Of a DNA stretch of 64,000 nucleotides, positions 47,938-61,262 are shown piece after piece. The position numbers were made by a program, and so were the translations under genes. The stretch is taken from the NCBI GenBank assembly GCA_951230915.1, contig OX579640.1:19612981-19676980 (forward strand). The letters run 5' to 3'. Each line of letters opens with the position of its first letter. The first letter of the stretch is position 1. The DNA is from Antitrichia curtipendula (lineage: Eukaryota > Streptophyta > Bryopsida > Hypnales > Leucodontaceae). A model generated the notes under the pieces. That model was not told the origin of the DNA. It saw only the letters and a list, made by a program, of their open reading frames with translations, and did no database searches.

Positions 47938-48300
47938 AACCAAATCAACAAAAAAACTAAGTTTTCTAATAGTGAAGCTAGTCATTTCCTAGTCACTCTT
48001 AAGTCGTACACTAGTTGTTTCTTAGTTGCTTCCAAAGTTCATTTCCATTTGTCTTATATCAATTGTCTCATATCAATTGTAAAGAGTACCATTAGGTTGG
48101 ACGTATAAGACTTGTAAGTTGTTGTAGTCTTATGCAATGAATTTTGTTGATAGAATTCTAAGACTTCTACGATTTCTAGATTTCTACAATTTCTAGATTT
48201 TCATAGGATATAGATTTCTACAATCTATAGAAATAAAAAAATATTTAAAATCCAATAAATTTTAAAATCTATACTTTATGCAAATCTAAGGATGTAGAAA

Positions 48301-48492
48301 GAGGCTCTGCATTATGTGTTATAACGCTTTTCTAACTATCCAATGGAATGGTGACAAATCTACCTTGAAAACCAGACTTCGCATTACAAACATACAGAGT
48401 GAAGAATACATAATGTCAAGTTCAATTTTCAAGGCAAATTTATCACCATTCCAATGGATAGTCAAAAAAGTCTCATAATGCTCTCTAGCCTC
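48301..48492. repeat. Small foldback MITE 1 (192 bp)
   Basis: The arms are GAGGCTCTGCATTATG...AACTATCCAATGGAATGGTG and the inverse CACCATTCCAATGGATAGT...CATAATGCTCTCTAGCCTC. The arms are about 65 bp each and there is no coding capacity. Confidence 0.8.
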
Positions 48493-48540
48493 CCCGTTCT
48501 TTAACATTATTAGTCCATAAGAATCATTAGCGGGGAGTTG

Positions 48541-48723
48541 TACTGTACATAACCGGTTGTTGACTTTTCAATGTTAACATGGCACTATCCCATTGGCAAC
48601 CCGTCACCATTTCCGTTACAAGTTGCAACTCATAACCTTCTTTCCTTTCAACTTGCTTCCTACACCCTTGGATCATGAAGATCAAAGATTGTGATTGAAA
48701 AATGTACAACCGATTATGTACTA
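48541..48723. repeat. Small foldback MITE 2 (183 bp)
   Basis: TACTGTACATAACCGGTTG at the left pairs with CAACCGATTATGTACTA at the right, continuing into TTTTCAATGTTAAC versus GTGATTGAAAAA. It lies about 50 bp from foldback MITE 1. The remaining DNA to 49.2 kb shows no gene and includes the 3' end of the COX6a gene. Confidence 0.75.
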
Positions 48724-49209
48724 TAACCTATTCGCTCCGGCTCATCGGCTATCTAGTACATAAACAATCTTGTGCTTGCCGTCCATTCCAATCAAAGATC
48801 TGAACCATTGTAAAAACTCCGGTCTCTGAAGAACACGAGGCACTACTAGAATAAAGAACCTCCATTCTCAGGACATGACCACTCAGTGCACTGTATTCAC
48901 AACTTTTTGATAACAGCCTATCTGAAAGTAAGTGTTTTAGAAGAGTACTAAAAACGACGAAGTAGAAGAAAATTGAAAGTAATATGGAGAAGGCCACAAT
49001 TGGTACCGTGAGACGAAACTATAATTTCAACATTCCTAGTGCACCACAGGTGTATTTACAGATAGAAACCCGTAATGAACATTATTCAGAACGGTAAACT
49101 GAAGCAACATTAAGAAAGCCTATCGTAACAGCTCGTCAAGGAGCAGTTATATACAAATCAGCTTAATTACAAAACTCCATACGGCGGATGATGCAGAAAA
49201 ACGAAGTGA

Positions 49210-50868
49210 TTAATTTTCCTCGTGACTCTCGTGGTCCTTGTACTCGAACAGGCCGTCCTCGCCTGCAAAAATAGAATATTTAGTTCTAGCAAATCAGAAT
49301 GATTCCATGTTCGAAGGTAAGGAACTACAGAGTGTGAACCATGCGGGTTGACCTTTACAGCCAGAAAGATATCAAAGAACAGAAATTTCAGGAGCTATTA
49401 ATTAAATCTTGGGGACATTTTGAGCTCAAGGAAAACATGGATACAAGTAGAGGAAAACGAGTACAACATACCCCATGGAAACTCCTTGTTACGAATGTGT
49501 AAGTATGAATAGGCCTGCGATTACCAATGGGAAAATTCAAATGAGATAACTAGAATAATCAAAATGTTCAACTACTTGGTACTTCCATCTTAAAGAGTTC
49601 CATCCACAATGCATCCATTATCAGATTGATTGTTAAAATGAGATTCAACCTTTTATAACATCTTCCATATCATTCCATATCGGTTGACAATTCCATAGCA
49701 TTTGGATTTCAGGCACTTGGCTGCGGGAATCTAAAATTTAATGTTTAGAACAATTTCGCAATTAGACAAGAAAAATGTTTCGGATATGCCAGAAATTCAT
49801 ATACCGGGCTGCCATTATCATGATTATGTTCCTCATTAGCAAATGTGTAGACGCCCAAGGTGATACACAAGATATAAGCTGCAATCGTCACACTGCGCCA
49901 CTTGTGAGTCTCATCTGCAGCACCACATAAACGCACAGTCAGCAAGTGCAGCGGAGACCGCCACCACAGTTGTTCATGCTTGGTTACTGGAAACGGAATT
50001 TCGGATTTTCCGAGAGCGTTCTTGATTATTTTCCACTGAGTTTGTCGATTCTGTTTTAGAAATCTTCTTAAAGTGCAAGCAAACATATAAAGTTTGAAAA
50101 ACGGTACAAAACGTTCAACTGTAGTGGAATGAGACGCAGGAGAACGAGAATATTCCGTCAAATTCCAGTAACAAATCGTTCAAGTAACCAAATAGAAACA
50201 ATAACAACTCTAAGCTCCATTCTCGTATACTCGTCCCAAATTCACGACCAGGAACACTTGTGAAAGGCGAAAATGAGAATCAAGAAAACTATCAGCACAA
50301 TTAATATTCTAGAATTTCTTCCCTGAGAGAAACTTGTGAGAGAATCTAATCTGGCAATTACTCTCGCCGAACACAGTTTAATAGCTCAGAAAATCTCCGA
50401 ATAATCATAAAACAAGACTAACGCTTTCAAAGAAATACTCCAAACAACCTTAATCCAAGTGATCTCAAACCACAACCTCACGGAATAAGAGTACACTCTA
50501 GAGGGAGCGAATTCGTATGTCAAGAAAACAACTACTAGCACACTTAACATTCTAGATACTCCACAGTAAAGAGCTTAGAAAGTCTCCAAATACTCTTTAG
50601 GACAAAAGACTTCCAAGAAATGCTCCAAACAACCCTAATCCACCTAAAATTTACACGATTCGAGAATACCACGACCTCACTGGACTAGAGGGAGTGAATT
50701 TCGTAAGCACGGCGGGCTAGAATGTCGAGAGATCAAGTACCGACCGGCGTCATCGTGTTCGTGAGCTTTCGAAGCGTAGAAGCGCTTGGTCACAGCATTC
50801 CGTGAGGTTTGGAGAGGAGGCGGTCGGGCCAAGAGAGTGCTCAGGCGCTGCCGAAGAAGATTCGCCAT
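49210..50868 (-). CDS. COX6a: Cytochrome c oxidase subunit 6a, mitochondrial, 109 aa
   Basis: Four exons on the minus strand, 5' to 3': 50868-50745, 49914-49805, 49514-49472 and 49262-49210; the frame closes exactly. The product is a small nuclear-encoded subunit of respiratory complex IV in the inner mitochondrial membrane. The N terminus (MANLLRQRLSTLLARPP) is a basic amphipathic presequence. A single membrane span (SVTIAAYILCITLGVYTFA) follows the motif ETHKWR, then a His-rich stretch NEEHNHD. The conserved COX6a signature YLHIRNKEFPWGEDGLFEY comes near the C terminus. The first intron is about 830 bp, long for such a small gene. Several upstream in-frame ATGs (from 51027) exist, but the one at 50868 gives the usual family length and presequence. 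Confidence 0.95.
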
Positions 50869-51054
50869 CGCTGACAAGAACTGTGTAGAAAAAATGAGAA
50901 TGAAATGGCAACAATCTGGATCAAAGTGTGAGACTGGCACACTCGAGGGCTGCTTTTGTCCTTCCCGCGGAATCAGGAGGCCTCTGCATGGCACGGTGTT
51001 GGGTGTGCCGGCGGCATGTCCTATCACCGTATGTAAACATTGATTTATCCTACT
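50869..51054 (-). promoter_or_regulatory. Leader and promoter of COX6a
   Basis: This is a GC-rich stretch upstream of the start at 50868, bounded by a foldback element at about 51055. No specific core motif was found. Confidence 0.4.
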
Positions 51055-51296
51055 GTACCTCAGTACTCTAATGATGGTAAATAGTGTTACCTATACTAAT
51101 TGATTTAAAAAAGCCATAAATTTTTACTCTTGATGAATACTTTTACCAACTATGAATTTAGAGTTTTCCCACTTAGAATGATACTAGGATTTATGCACTT
51201 TGTAAAAGTATTTATGAAGAGTAAAAACTTATAGTATTTCTAAAACAGTTAGTATGGATAACACTAAATACCATTATTAGTGTACTATGGTGAGTG
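51055..51296. repeat. Foldback MITE of about 240 bp
   Basis: AGTACTCTAATGATGGTAAA and ATAGTGTTACC at the left pair with GGATAACACTAAATACCAT and TATTAGTGTACTATGG at the right; the inner arms are TTTTTACTCTTGATGAATAC and GTATTTATGAAGAGTAAAAA. There is no coding capacity. It lies immediately upstream of the COX6a promoter. Confidence 0.8.
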
Positions 51297-54200
51297 TGAT
51301 ACAATTTTACTGAAGTCCAACCATTTTAAATTAGTGCAGGCTAAAGTACTAGACTATTGTATTAGAGTATGGCCACCCTTACGTTCAAGGGGTCTGACAC
51401 TCTTCAAATGTAGATGAAAAAGTGCTTGAAGCCTTCACAATATTCTTTTGAGATTCAATTCTAGCATGTCAAGGAATTGCCCTCGAAATCACTAAGTTTA
51501 AGGTAGTAGGTCTATAAGTCAACCACCTAAGGGCTAGAATTGAATTTTGGAGAGGTGAAACTTCTTGAAATATTTTTCAGTAAATTTTCCTTAGAAGAGA
51601 AGTGGACTTGGCATCTAAACCAAGTCATTTCATATTTAATTGGAGCTTTTTGGAATTAGTTATGAAATTTTGAAGTTGAATTGGCATAAGGCTCCAAAAC
51701 CGTCCACCTCCTACATGTACACAATTTGTACATCAGTGAAGGCTATGAAAAAACATCATGTAAAAATTGCGTACATTTTACGGGTGGGCAGGTCTAAATG
51801 CCTGAACGCAATTCGATCCTCCTACCTTAGTTGCTTTATCATTTATTTCACTTGGTGAATTATCACTAGACTATTTATGGATCATATTTGGTGAACAAGG
51901 GTGAGGGAAATTGAGGGCCTTTCAAAATTAGATGGAAAATTTGAGCATACCAAGTTTGTCAAGTAAAGGCAACCATACTCTTATATTATACAAACTGATT
52001 TACCTCATGCATCTCATTGCAATAATATTGACTTGTACTAATTTCAAAAATTAGGAAGGTAATATACAGGGATTTCTGGCTTTCTGGGGGGCTTTTTAGT
52101 GCCAGATTGCACCAAAAGAAAATAATTTGGCTAAAAAATCCCCAAACCTTGAATTGAATCATCTGAAAATTTCAAATTAAAAAAAAAAATCTTTAATGAA
52201 TTGCCAAATTGTTGATGAAAACCGAATTGTAGACATGTGAAATCTGCAAATGTGATATTTTCTATCTAGATGATGAATATTAAAATTTGAAGCACCATTG
52301 TAACATTTTATATCGCCACTTTGGCACTTCTTAAAAAATAAAAATAAAAATAGCCTTAATGGTCTATATTTCATTTTACTCTTGTACTCTTTAAAAGGTA
52401 TACTACTTTTCCATCATAAGGGGGGTATTTTATCTCTTTGAAGGTAAGACATCATGCAAGGATATCTTTAAGGTGTTTTTGAATTTATAATCAACTTTAG
52501 CATTATAACATTTGACTTATTTGTCATTGTAAATTAACTTTTTGAATGCAAATTTTTGTTACAAATTCAAGAATATTATTTGCATTCAAAAAATCAAGTT
52601 TGGTGATATTATATCTATTACCAATGTATGGATGCAAACATGGTAAACCTCTATCAATTTCATTCCACTTTGGAGAGTAATTCAAGAAATCAAGAGGCAC
52701 TCAATTATTGTGGTGTCTTTGTGCCATTTATTTGCTTTAGACTCTAGAAACTATAGAATATTTTGTAGAAGTGGTAATTCAAATTTTCTAAATTATATCC
52801 TACAAACTTAGCCAACTTACATTAGATGTTTATTGAAAGAAGATGCATTTGTGAATTATTAAACAATACTAATTTTCTTTCACAATATCATGAATATTTT
52901 AATTTCACCCCAATGCATATCTTCCCAACTAATTTGAAGGTGTAGAAGCTCTTCAAAAGTTAAATTGAAGCACTTTGAAGACAATGTTTTTCAAATTTCA
53001 AATTTGTAAGGAAAAACACACATATATTTCAAAACAATAATCACATAATATGTAACACAAATTAATTTATTTAGGGAACTAAAATGAAATTTTTAAATAT
53101 CTTAAATTTTCACTAGTTTATTATTTGAGCTCCTTTGCTAATTATTGCTACTTTTAAAGAAGCAAAAAGTACTTTAAAAATACTTCAAAATGACTTTTTT
53201 GGAATGCAAGTGTTTCAAATAGTAATTAGAGTTGAAAAGAACAACTTTAGAAAGAATAAAAGTACAAAAATATAAATGATGGTCTCCTTCTTGATGATCA
53301 AAAAGGCCCTCAGAAGAATGAAGCAAACTACTTTTTCCAAGAACTTTACCTAGCTTATGTATATTGGGTGATTTTAAGGATTTGGCCTTAAAAAAAAATC
53401 AATTTTTTGTGATTATTGGAGGATCAATGGAATTTCACCACTTGACAATTTTTTGCCATTCATAGACCATTGCAAATAAAAATTCATTTGGTAGACCATA
53501 AAAAAATGTAATCTATATTTTGTTTCAATTTTATTTCTATCTACATTATGTTGCTCTAATATAACAATCCACATAACATTGTTTACAACGTAGCATTGGT
53601 CCCAAAAAAATTGTTAATGACACCCAAAAACAAGAAAGTATCTTTTATGTGACTCAATTGAAGGAAATTAGACCACTTCATGTTTTGGAAAAACAAGCTC
53701 TGTACTCAACTATTATGATTAGAAAAAATTAAAATTAAAAAACAAAAGTTGAATGCTTATGAAAATTACTTAAAGGAAAGGAAAGGCAAAATATAAATAA
53801 ATTTATACTACAAATGCCAAAATATTAAAAAATGGACCTCATGCAAACTTCTAAATAATAATTTCACCACCCTTTTAGTATTCTTATAATGAAGGCATTT
53901 GAGATTTGCAAAACAATTAAAATTTATATATATTAATTCTCAAAGTTACTACCAACCCCCTTTTTCCAAAATTAATTAATTATTCAACATAAAAAATTTC
54001 CAACTTCAATTAATAATTCAACATAAATGCTCACCTTTTACAAGTATGCTTCATCAATTAATAAAGTGAGCCTCTAACAACTTGTGAATAATGTCATGCA
54101 CCAATGGAATTGCCCAAAACACATTTTCAAAACATGGTATTTTCTTTTTTAAGTTAATTGTTGCTTTTTACACTTTGCATAGGTAACACAGAAATGCAAG

Positions 54201-54771
54201 GTCAATAACACTTTTACAAATTCATTTACAGATTTTAATTTCCAGTGTGCCAGTTTCCAATCCAAGCACGCTCACTAGAATAATTAAATCCTGACAGGAT
54301 GAGACCTACCACTGAGGGAGTAGGCCAAAAAATGATCCAGTAACCGCTGCACCCTGAAAGTCAGTCACATCATTCTCAAGGAAACATTTCGTAAACATCA
54401 GCATTACTGGGTTAAGTTACACTTCACAAGATTCAAGATATCTTGCATGTTCTCTTTTTAATTTTCAAATCCACCCCGAATAAGATTTGTTCCGTACATG
54501 ACCCTAACTACTAATGCGAAGAAATGTCTGGTAACCTATGGAAGGTTTTTGTTTCACCAGAAGTTTATACATTCGAACAATGACCTCAAAAACTTCAGGA
54601 AATCAGCTACCAATCGTCAATGCCCATGGTTTCAATAACATTCTACTGTACCCTCATGAACTCATTTACTTGTTTGCAGAGCCTTCAAGCATCCGAGAAT
54701 CTTTTGTTGAGCGTCATGAGACATGAGCAGATGGCAAACTCCCGCACTGCTTGCTTGAACCTCCATGCAAT
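51297..54771. other. Long AT-rich gap, no gene seen
   Basis: The open frames are short, AT-driven and without family signal. No terminal inverted repeats, tRNA or rRNA were recognised. The last few hundred bases (about 54.25-54.77 kb) are less AT-rich and should include the 3' untranslated region of the MIC10 gene. Confidence 0.5.
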
Positions 54772-55074
54772 TCAAGCTTGGGGAGCTTCTTGGGCAACAG
54801 GCTTGGGCTTGGGATCATCAGCAGGCTTCGGTGTTGAAAGAGATGACAAATTGGCAAGAAACAAGCCACGGTAAAGCTCCGAGGAGTCTGTGAAGGCGGA
54901 ACCAACGCCTGCACCTGCACCGAAAGCCACAGCAGCCCAGCGGGTAGTGGGGCTCCTGAAGAGAAGCAGAGCACTTGCAGCTCCTGCGAGGGATCCATAG
55001 ACGAACCGTCTCAACGTAATGTCCATGGCCGCATCCCACTTCTGTACATAGTCGAGTTGCGGTGGTCGCTCCAT
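54772..55074 (-). CDS. MIC10: MIC10-like MICOS complex subunit, 100 aa
   Basis: One uninterrupted coding exon. MIC10 is a small inner-membrane protein that oligomerises to bend cristae junctions in mitochondria. The sequence shows the family layout: KWDAAMDITLRRFVYGSLAG leads into span 1, then SALLLFRSPTTRWAAVAFGA and a glycine-rich second span (FGAGAGVGSAFTD) with the GxGxG packing motif. The C-terminal tail (PKPADDPKPKPVAQEAPQA) is Pro/Lys-rich and longer than in many relatives. A good acceptor (CAATTCAG) ends 5 bases before the ATG, so the leader is probably spliced. Reading through that acceptor would give a 109-residue frame from 55101, but the splice signal argues against it. Confidence 0.9.
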   Translation of the reverse strand: MERPPQLDYVQKWDAAMDITLRRFVYGSLAGAASALLLFRSPTTRWAAVAFGAGAGVGSAFTDSSELYRGLFLANLSSLSTPKPADDPKPKPVAQEAPQA

Positions 55075-56973
55075 CTCCTGAATTGACACAATTTCACCCA
55101 CTGCAAATCAATATAGGGCACACCGAGTGAAGAGACAAGTGAGGAGGTCCAGCCTGAGCCCAACGTAACGGGCACCAAATCAAGGACCACATGATGGGGT
55201 CAATGATTCAATCATGTAATTAGTGTAGAGGGAGAGGGTCGGACTGGTGCAGAGAACTAATAATATGTCTAGCTCAAGCACAGAAGCGTTGAATGCCCAA
55301 GTATCATAGATGACATGAAAACTGACCAATATGAGTGATTTATAAAAGGATGAATGATCAAGCCTCAATCAGTCGTGGTCACATTCTTAAATTGATCTCT
55401 GAATGCACCCATTTGGAATGTTTATCAGTCTAAAAAAGAGAAAACAAGACATGATTTGGATTCAATCAATATGACTTAAAATGGTGGGGCCGTGTCGATC
55501 TGGGAGCTTCTTTTGAGGGAGGTACTGAAGTGATTGACGTCCAAGGGTTCCTTCTTCAAAATAATTGAACTCTATATGTAAGCGGTTGTGTGTCAAGGGA
55601 GAAGATCATAAGGCATCTTGGATACCATGATTCTCCTTGAATTAAGAGAAGGAGACACAAAATAGGAATCAAACAAAGGTATTAAACGACAAGCAGCTGT
55701 TATATCGCAATTTCAAAACGTCTAAACCCAACGATCAGGAAACACTGCGAGAGTAACCTATCCCATAAGATCTTCACTCCCCCTAACTCAGGGCACCAAG
55801 GATCGACCCAAACCCTTAATTTCACACGACGATTACCGAATTAAGCTGATTTCAGTTGCTCTAAGTTTAAAAGAAATAAAGAGGAAAAAACAAGAGGAAA
55901 GTCCTCCAGGATCAAAAGGATGAAACCCTAAAAATGAAATGGTCTAGAGAAGGAGTGGTCCAGTACATCTTCGGCCTGAACACGAGCAGCAGTGACCGTG
56001 AAACCATTTGCAAACAACTACTTCCGTTCTTTTCATCTGCTTCTGCTGCTTCATGTTCGTAATCTCTAGCTCCCTCTACATAGGACGGAAACCCTACACT
56101 TCCCGTACTCTACATTACTCGATACGTAACAATCCTAATTCCTTTCTAGTTGAAAAGAAACCCTAGACACAGACCTTCAACTCCCACCCAGGTCCGAGTT
56201 TGGAATACCTTGCTTAGATCTCACAAAAGCTCAGCTCAAGTTCACAAAAACTAATTGCGTCAACGAACATCAGTAACCAGAAAAAGAATGAGAGAACTGC
56301 GCAGTACCCGCGAATTCTCCTTCTGCAGACGGCACAACGATGCTCGCGCCTTGAGCGTCCTTGGAAAAATCGAAATCACACACCGCTGGACTCACACGAA
56401 GCACAAAGACTTTGCTCACTGCTTGCCCCTACGAAACCAAGGAAGTGAAGGAACTTTGATGAGTTCAGTCTCCAGCAGAGATTGATGACGTGGTAATTGG
56501 ATGACATGAAGTAGACACGTGTACACATTCCTCCCCAAAAGAGAGTGAGAGAAGTAAGGTAATATGCTCTTAAAGCGACCATTTAAGGTCTGGTCTGCCT
56601 TTTTCACAGGCTTTTGTGGACAAAAATATTTTTAGATCATTTTTCAGAAAAAGAAAAATAGATGTGGAACCTAACACAAGTGGTTTCGTGTTTTTCCAAG
56701 CATTTTTGAATTACTTAGGAATTTTCAAAGATTGGGGGCAAAGGCACCTATTTGTGAACATAGGACTTCCAAAATTTGTCTACTTGCAACTTGTAAAGAG
56801 ATATGCAGAAATCAAAGACAATGATTGGCTCTTGCAATAGAAAAACAACTTTTCCTCAATGCATTCAATTGCTAAATTGGTCCATTTAAGGATCACTCCA
56901 TCTCCATTCTCCACCTAAAAATAGGAGCGGTTTGAAGAAGATGGGCGCTTTTAGAGCACACAACCTTAACTCC
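55075..56973 (-). promoter_or_regulatory. Leader intron, upstream exon and promoter of MIC10
   Basis: Composition is typical intron up to about 55.9 kb. GC content rises around 56.0-56.5 kb, where the first non-coding exon and promoter probably lie. Several telo-box-like AAACCCTA motifs occur (near 55923, 56089 and 56158). The donor of the leader intron was not pinned down. From 56.6 kb onward the DNA is AT-rich; the forward frame at 56616-56840 has no family signal. Confidence 0.4.
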
Positions 56974-57256
56974 AAGGTAACTACACCTAAAATTGCACAA
57001 ACAAGAAATTCAGCATGGTTCCCAATATTATATTGGAACACCTTTTGTGGGATCTTCTTGGTAGAGAATAGGGGATTCTAGATTCTTTTAGAATGCATTT
57101 TTTGGACACCATATGAATAAACTACAAATTTTCAAAGTGCTGAAAATAGGTGTTCCTAAAAGCGATCATACTCTCATGAATAGTGGGGTACATTTTAGAC
57201 AAAAATCTATAGTGTGCGATTTTAGGTAGCGTGTGATTTTAGGAAGTAGTTACCTT
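56974..57256. mobile_element. AAGGTAACTACAC MITE, copy C (283 bp, inverted)
   Basis: It begins AAGGTAACTACACCTAAAAT and ends GTAGTTACCTT. The interior is the inverse of copy B (CCTAAAAGCGATCATACTCT versus AGAGTCTATGATCGCTTTTA). The next bases, AAGGTAAAAACACC, look like the start of another related end. Confidence 0.82.
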
Positions 57257-57322
57257 AAGGTAAAAACACCCGAAATCGTCAAAATGAGCAATTCAACATG
57301 ATTGGATGCACCTATTTCAAAA

Positions 57323-57351
57323 AATAATAATAATAATAATAATAATAATAT
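57323..57351. repeat. (AAT)n microsatellite
   Basis: About nine AAT units in a row. Confidence 0.95.
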
Positions 57352-57711
57352 TAGCAACTAAAATTATGAATCTTATTAAAAATAGAATTTTTAGATAAGA
57401 CATGTAATTATTGTGAATTTTGAGAGTAGAAGCTCCCTAAAAACTAAAATTGTCATATAGTCTGGTCGTGCAACCAAAATCTAGATAATTAATAGACAAC
57501 CAATGGAAATTAAGTATGGAAATTATTTAATTGCACTTTGGGAGATACTTTCAATAGAAACCTATATATCAAAAATGGATACACATAGGGGTTTGAAAGT
57601 TTTTACCTTAGTCTATATTTGAGACTAGCGCAAATTAGGAACCTATTCATATTAGGTCCCACTTGTAATTAAGAGTCATTAGATGAGTAATGCCGATATT
57701 ACATACCTAGA

Positions 57712-58625
57712 TTAATCCCTAAAGAACCAACCGGCTAAATTTGGCAACATAGCAACTTTGGACAAGTACGCGTGACTAAAGATTTTAATGTTTTTGGCCC
57801 AAACTTCAATAGAAGGTATGGACAAGGAATATCTTTCACATGCACTAATTTCATGACATTTGGAAATATGAGTAAAAAATTATGGCCTAATACGTTATAT
57901 TTTTTTGTAAACAGGTAGTCTGAGCAGATTTTTAAATATCATTTTTTTCAGAAACAATAATTTGAAACTATTTATCTAGATTTATATATACATGGAAAGA
58001 TTTTAATCATTCCATTTTGATCAATGAGTCAAAGTTATGAGGAGTTTTAGTTTGCAGGCAGTTTTGAATTCTCTATTCTAAAATAAACTTTGAAGTCCTT
58101 TATTTTATCCAATTTTCAATATTTTTGAAAAAAATCAAATCATAGGATGTAGATTGTTTATTAGAACCTTGCAACCATTGGGATTGACATTCTTCAATTC
58201 CAAAACAAATTCTTAAATTTTTTGTATTTTGAATCATTCTCTACTTCTTTCTACTTCTTATTTGTATCCTATATGTTGTACAATTGCAAATGATTAGAGA
58301 TTTTTCAAGCATGTAGCCAACTTGCGTTGAAGAATGAATCCAAAGAAGCACCACCATTTTGGACATTTTTTCATACAAATGTAAACTGATGAAGTGTAGT
58401 TGCCCGTTTTCAAAAGCTCATATCTTGCATTCCATGCGCTGAAAATTTCTGAAATTTTTTCCACATGTTCTCAAGTTAGCATAGTACAAGTTCCTATAGT
58501 TAGCATAGTACAAGATCCTACATGTGTTCAAAAATGTTTTTTTCCCAAAATTTGGTATTTGCACTAGAAATGGCAGTTTGGGAACATTTTGGGTAAAAAC
58601 ATAGTCAAAGAATTTAAGGGGTTAA
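57712..58625. mobile_element. TTAA-bounded element (914 bp)
   Basis: The left end is TTAATCCCTAAAGAACC; the right end read inverted is TTAACCCCTTAAATTC. The interior is an inverted relative of the partial element at 35.4-36.29 kb. A 24-bp tandem duplication containing GTTAGCATAGTACAAG lies near 58475-58522. No transposase is encoded. Confidence 0.72.
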
Positions 58626-60329
58626 AAGGAAGGCTCTATGCATTAATTTGTTTGTTTCTAGTATTCTTCTAGTCATGACAAGTGTATCTTCCTCCAAAAA
58701 TAAACTTAACTAAACATTAAAACATTGCAAATACAAAGTGGTTGTCGTATGGTCAAATAAGCCTCGATCTTATTAAAAATGGATGATTTTCATCCAAAAC
58801 ATTCTTCAAGAATTCTTGAGTGTGTATACATTAATTGGTGTTCAATTGGTGTTCAAAAGCTCCTTGTAGAAAAACTACAAATTTTATCAAAGAAGAAGAT
58901 GCTAAATCCACAAATCACAAAAGATATTTTTTTAGTATATTTGGCAATGCCTACTTCCTTTGCTACCTTCTTTGCTCTTTATCTGAATTTTAGACCTTAA
59001 AATGATCATTTTTTATTTTGAGACCAACAATTGAACAAAAGTATATTAAGTTTAGATTGTATTCCAATTTAAAATTGTGTAAAATTCCTAAAAATTGTGT
59101 ATTTTATAGCCATATGAGTTTTAGATTTATTACCAGGTTCTACTAAGTTTCTAATTATAGAATGCTATAAAAATTTGGTTTATACCATGGTGTTCTTTGC
59201 TACAACATTCACCTATCAATATCAAAATTTCATAATTTTTGAGCTTATTTTGTATTTGATATGAATTTTTTTTTTTTTTCTTCTAATAATTATAATAATT
59301 TCAAATTTTAACAAAAGATCCTAAATTTTTTTTGAAGAGTAGAAGACATATAAATTAATCTCTAAAAATAATAAAAATATAATATCCTTTTATTTTCAAT
59401 GAAAAATTGAAGCATTCAATGTAGAAGACCTTAATGTTTGAATACTTAGTTATAGGCTCTAATGTTTTTGGATTCTAGGCCATTGCCTAGAACTTATCCT
59501 ATAGCTATGAACCTTCTTTGACACCACCAAATTTGAAACTTGGAAATTTAAGCTCTTGAATTAGACATGTGAAGTTATGAAAGTGAAAATTAATAGTCCA
59601 AAATTGGAGCAAGTTCTTACAACTATCTTAGGGCATGAAAAAAATCTCCCCCAATCCCATCTTTCTTATGGAAGTCTTGTAACATTTCTCTAGATAACCT
59701 TTCTAACTTGAACCCTAGAAGGACAAGGCATATGACTAAGGTAATCAACAAAAAATGATCAGATTTTTAAATGCATAGGTGTATTCTTCATTTCTACAAT
59801 TTAATTCAAAGTCAATCATTGGGCATTTTGAATAAGATGCAATGTTAAAGGTCAAGGTCAATGATTAAAGTTCCAACCTTAATGTTTTTTGCATGGTATG
59901 TTGTATTTTATCACTACATATGGGTAAAATTTGTTTCATTTCATTTTTCATTGATGAAATTACACATCTACAAGTTGTGAAAATAATATATGAAACATAT
60001 TACAAGTTAAAAAAATATAATATTTCAACATTAAATTAGATTATTGTCTAATTTCTTGTGGTCTAAAGCAAAATAGTGGTGTATCTCTCTATAATTAAAA
60101 AATTGATAGGCATGATTACTGCCCAAAGTTCAAATTGTCATAAAATTTTCAATTTTACAAAATAAAATTCAAAATTTCAAAATAAAATAGGAAATTGCTA
60201 AACCATATTTTGTTCATAGACACAATTTATAGAATGATAATTTGAATAATTAAAATTTATATTTGCAGCAACAACTATATATGATCTTAAGCACTAGCAA
60301 ATAACAAAGAAAAGATTGTGCTAGGCGCT
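58626..60329. other. AT-rich repeat-related DNA, no gene
   Basis: The part at about 58.8-59.4 kb resembles the right half of the 23018-25763 element (TTTCTAATTATAGAATG is shared). The forward frame at 58779-59000 has no family signal. Nothing else was recognised. Confidence 0.45.
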
Positions 60330-61262
60330 TTAACCCCTAAAGGCCCAAGGCCTTTTTTCTGCCAAAAAACACTCAATACTGCCATTTTTATAGCAAAGAG
60401 TAAAGAAAATTGAAAAATGTTTTTTGACATATCTAACTATAGGATCTTACACCTAACTAGTATAAGAATGTGTGGAAATTTTCTTAAAATTTTTGACTGA
60501 ACAGATTGCAAGATATCTGCATTTAAAGTAAAAAAAACAAGTTTTTCATCACATTGCGGGGCTAGATTTTTTGAATTTAGACATTTTTAACTTAAAATTT
60601 TTGCACTACAACATTTTGAGCTTTAAACCTTTGTAGTAAAGAATTGAGTTGAGATTCTACGTAAAAAAAACAGTTCGAAAAAATTTAACTATCATTTAAA
60701 AAAAATTGTTAAGTAGAAGTAGGTACAAGATAGAAGGAAAATCTAAATTATTCATATATTTCAGATGGAATTAAAATGCTCTAATCCCAATGGGTGAGAT
60801 TTTTCTAGCAAATAAACTAATCTATGCAAAAAAAAATTTGAAAAATTTGAAAAATTGCATTCAGAAATGAATCCTAGAAGTTATTTTTTTCAAGAAGATG
60901 CTATAACTACCCAAAACACAAGAATGTCCATAACTTTCTCATAACAAATCCAAATGAAATGAATCAAAGCTTTCCAGATAGACAAAAATATATTCTATAA
61001 GAAAAAAATATTTAAGAATAATTCATTTTTTTTCAATTTTTTTTTGCTGCCCAGGCTGCCCCCCATCCCCTGTTTTGAGCTTATTTGGTCATAACTGTTG
61101 TTCCTGGGCACCGATTTTGAAAAAACTTATATTCCCACAAAGCTTATTAGTTTTTTTGTCTTCAAAACAAGGTTCAAAAATTCACGACAAAAATTCAGCC
61201 GATAGGTACCTGCCCGAAATCCCATTTGTCCCGCAAAGGAACAACGATCCTTTAGGGGTTAA
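60330..61262. mobile_element. TTAA-bounded element (933 bp)
   Basis: It starts TTAACCCCTAAAGGCCCAAG and ends, read inverted, TTAACCCCTAAAGGATCG. It is closely related to the left 0.9 kb of the 23018-25763 element, and its first part to the inverse of 61473-62054. It is the cleanest family member by its ends. There is no coding capacity. Confidence 0.82.

Noticed and set aside
55075..55101. Nine-residue N-terminal extension of MIC10
   Set aside because: An acceptor signal lies between this ATG and the start of the conserved part, and family members do not need the extension.
57323..57351. AAT run as part of a mobile element end
   Set aside because: A simple microsatellite with no inverted partner.
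58779..59000. 73-codon forward ORF
   Set aside because: Lies in repeat-related AT-rich DNA with no domain.
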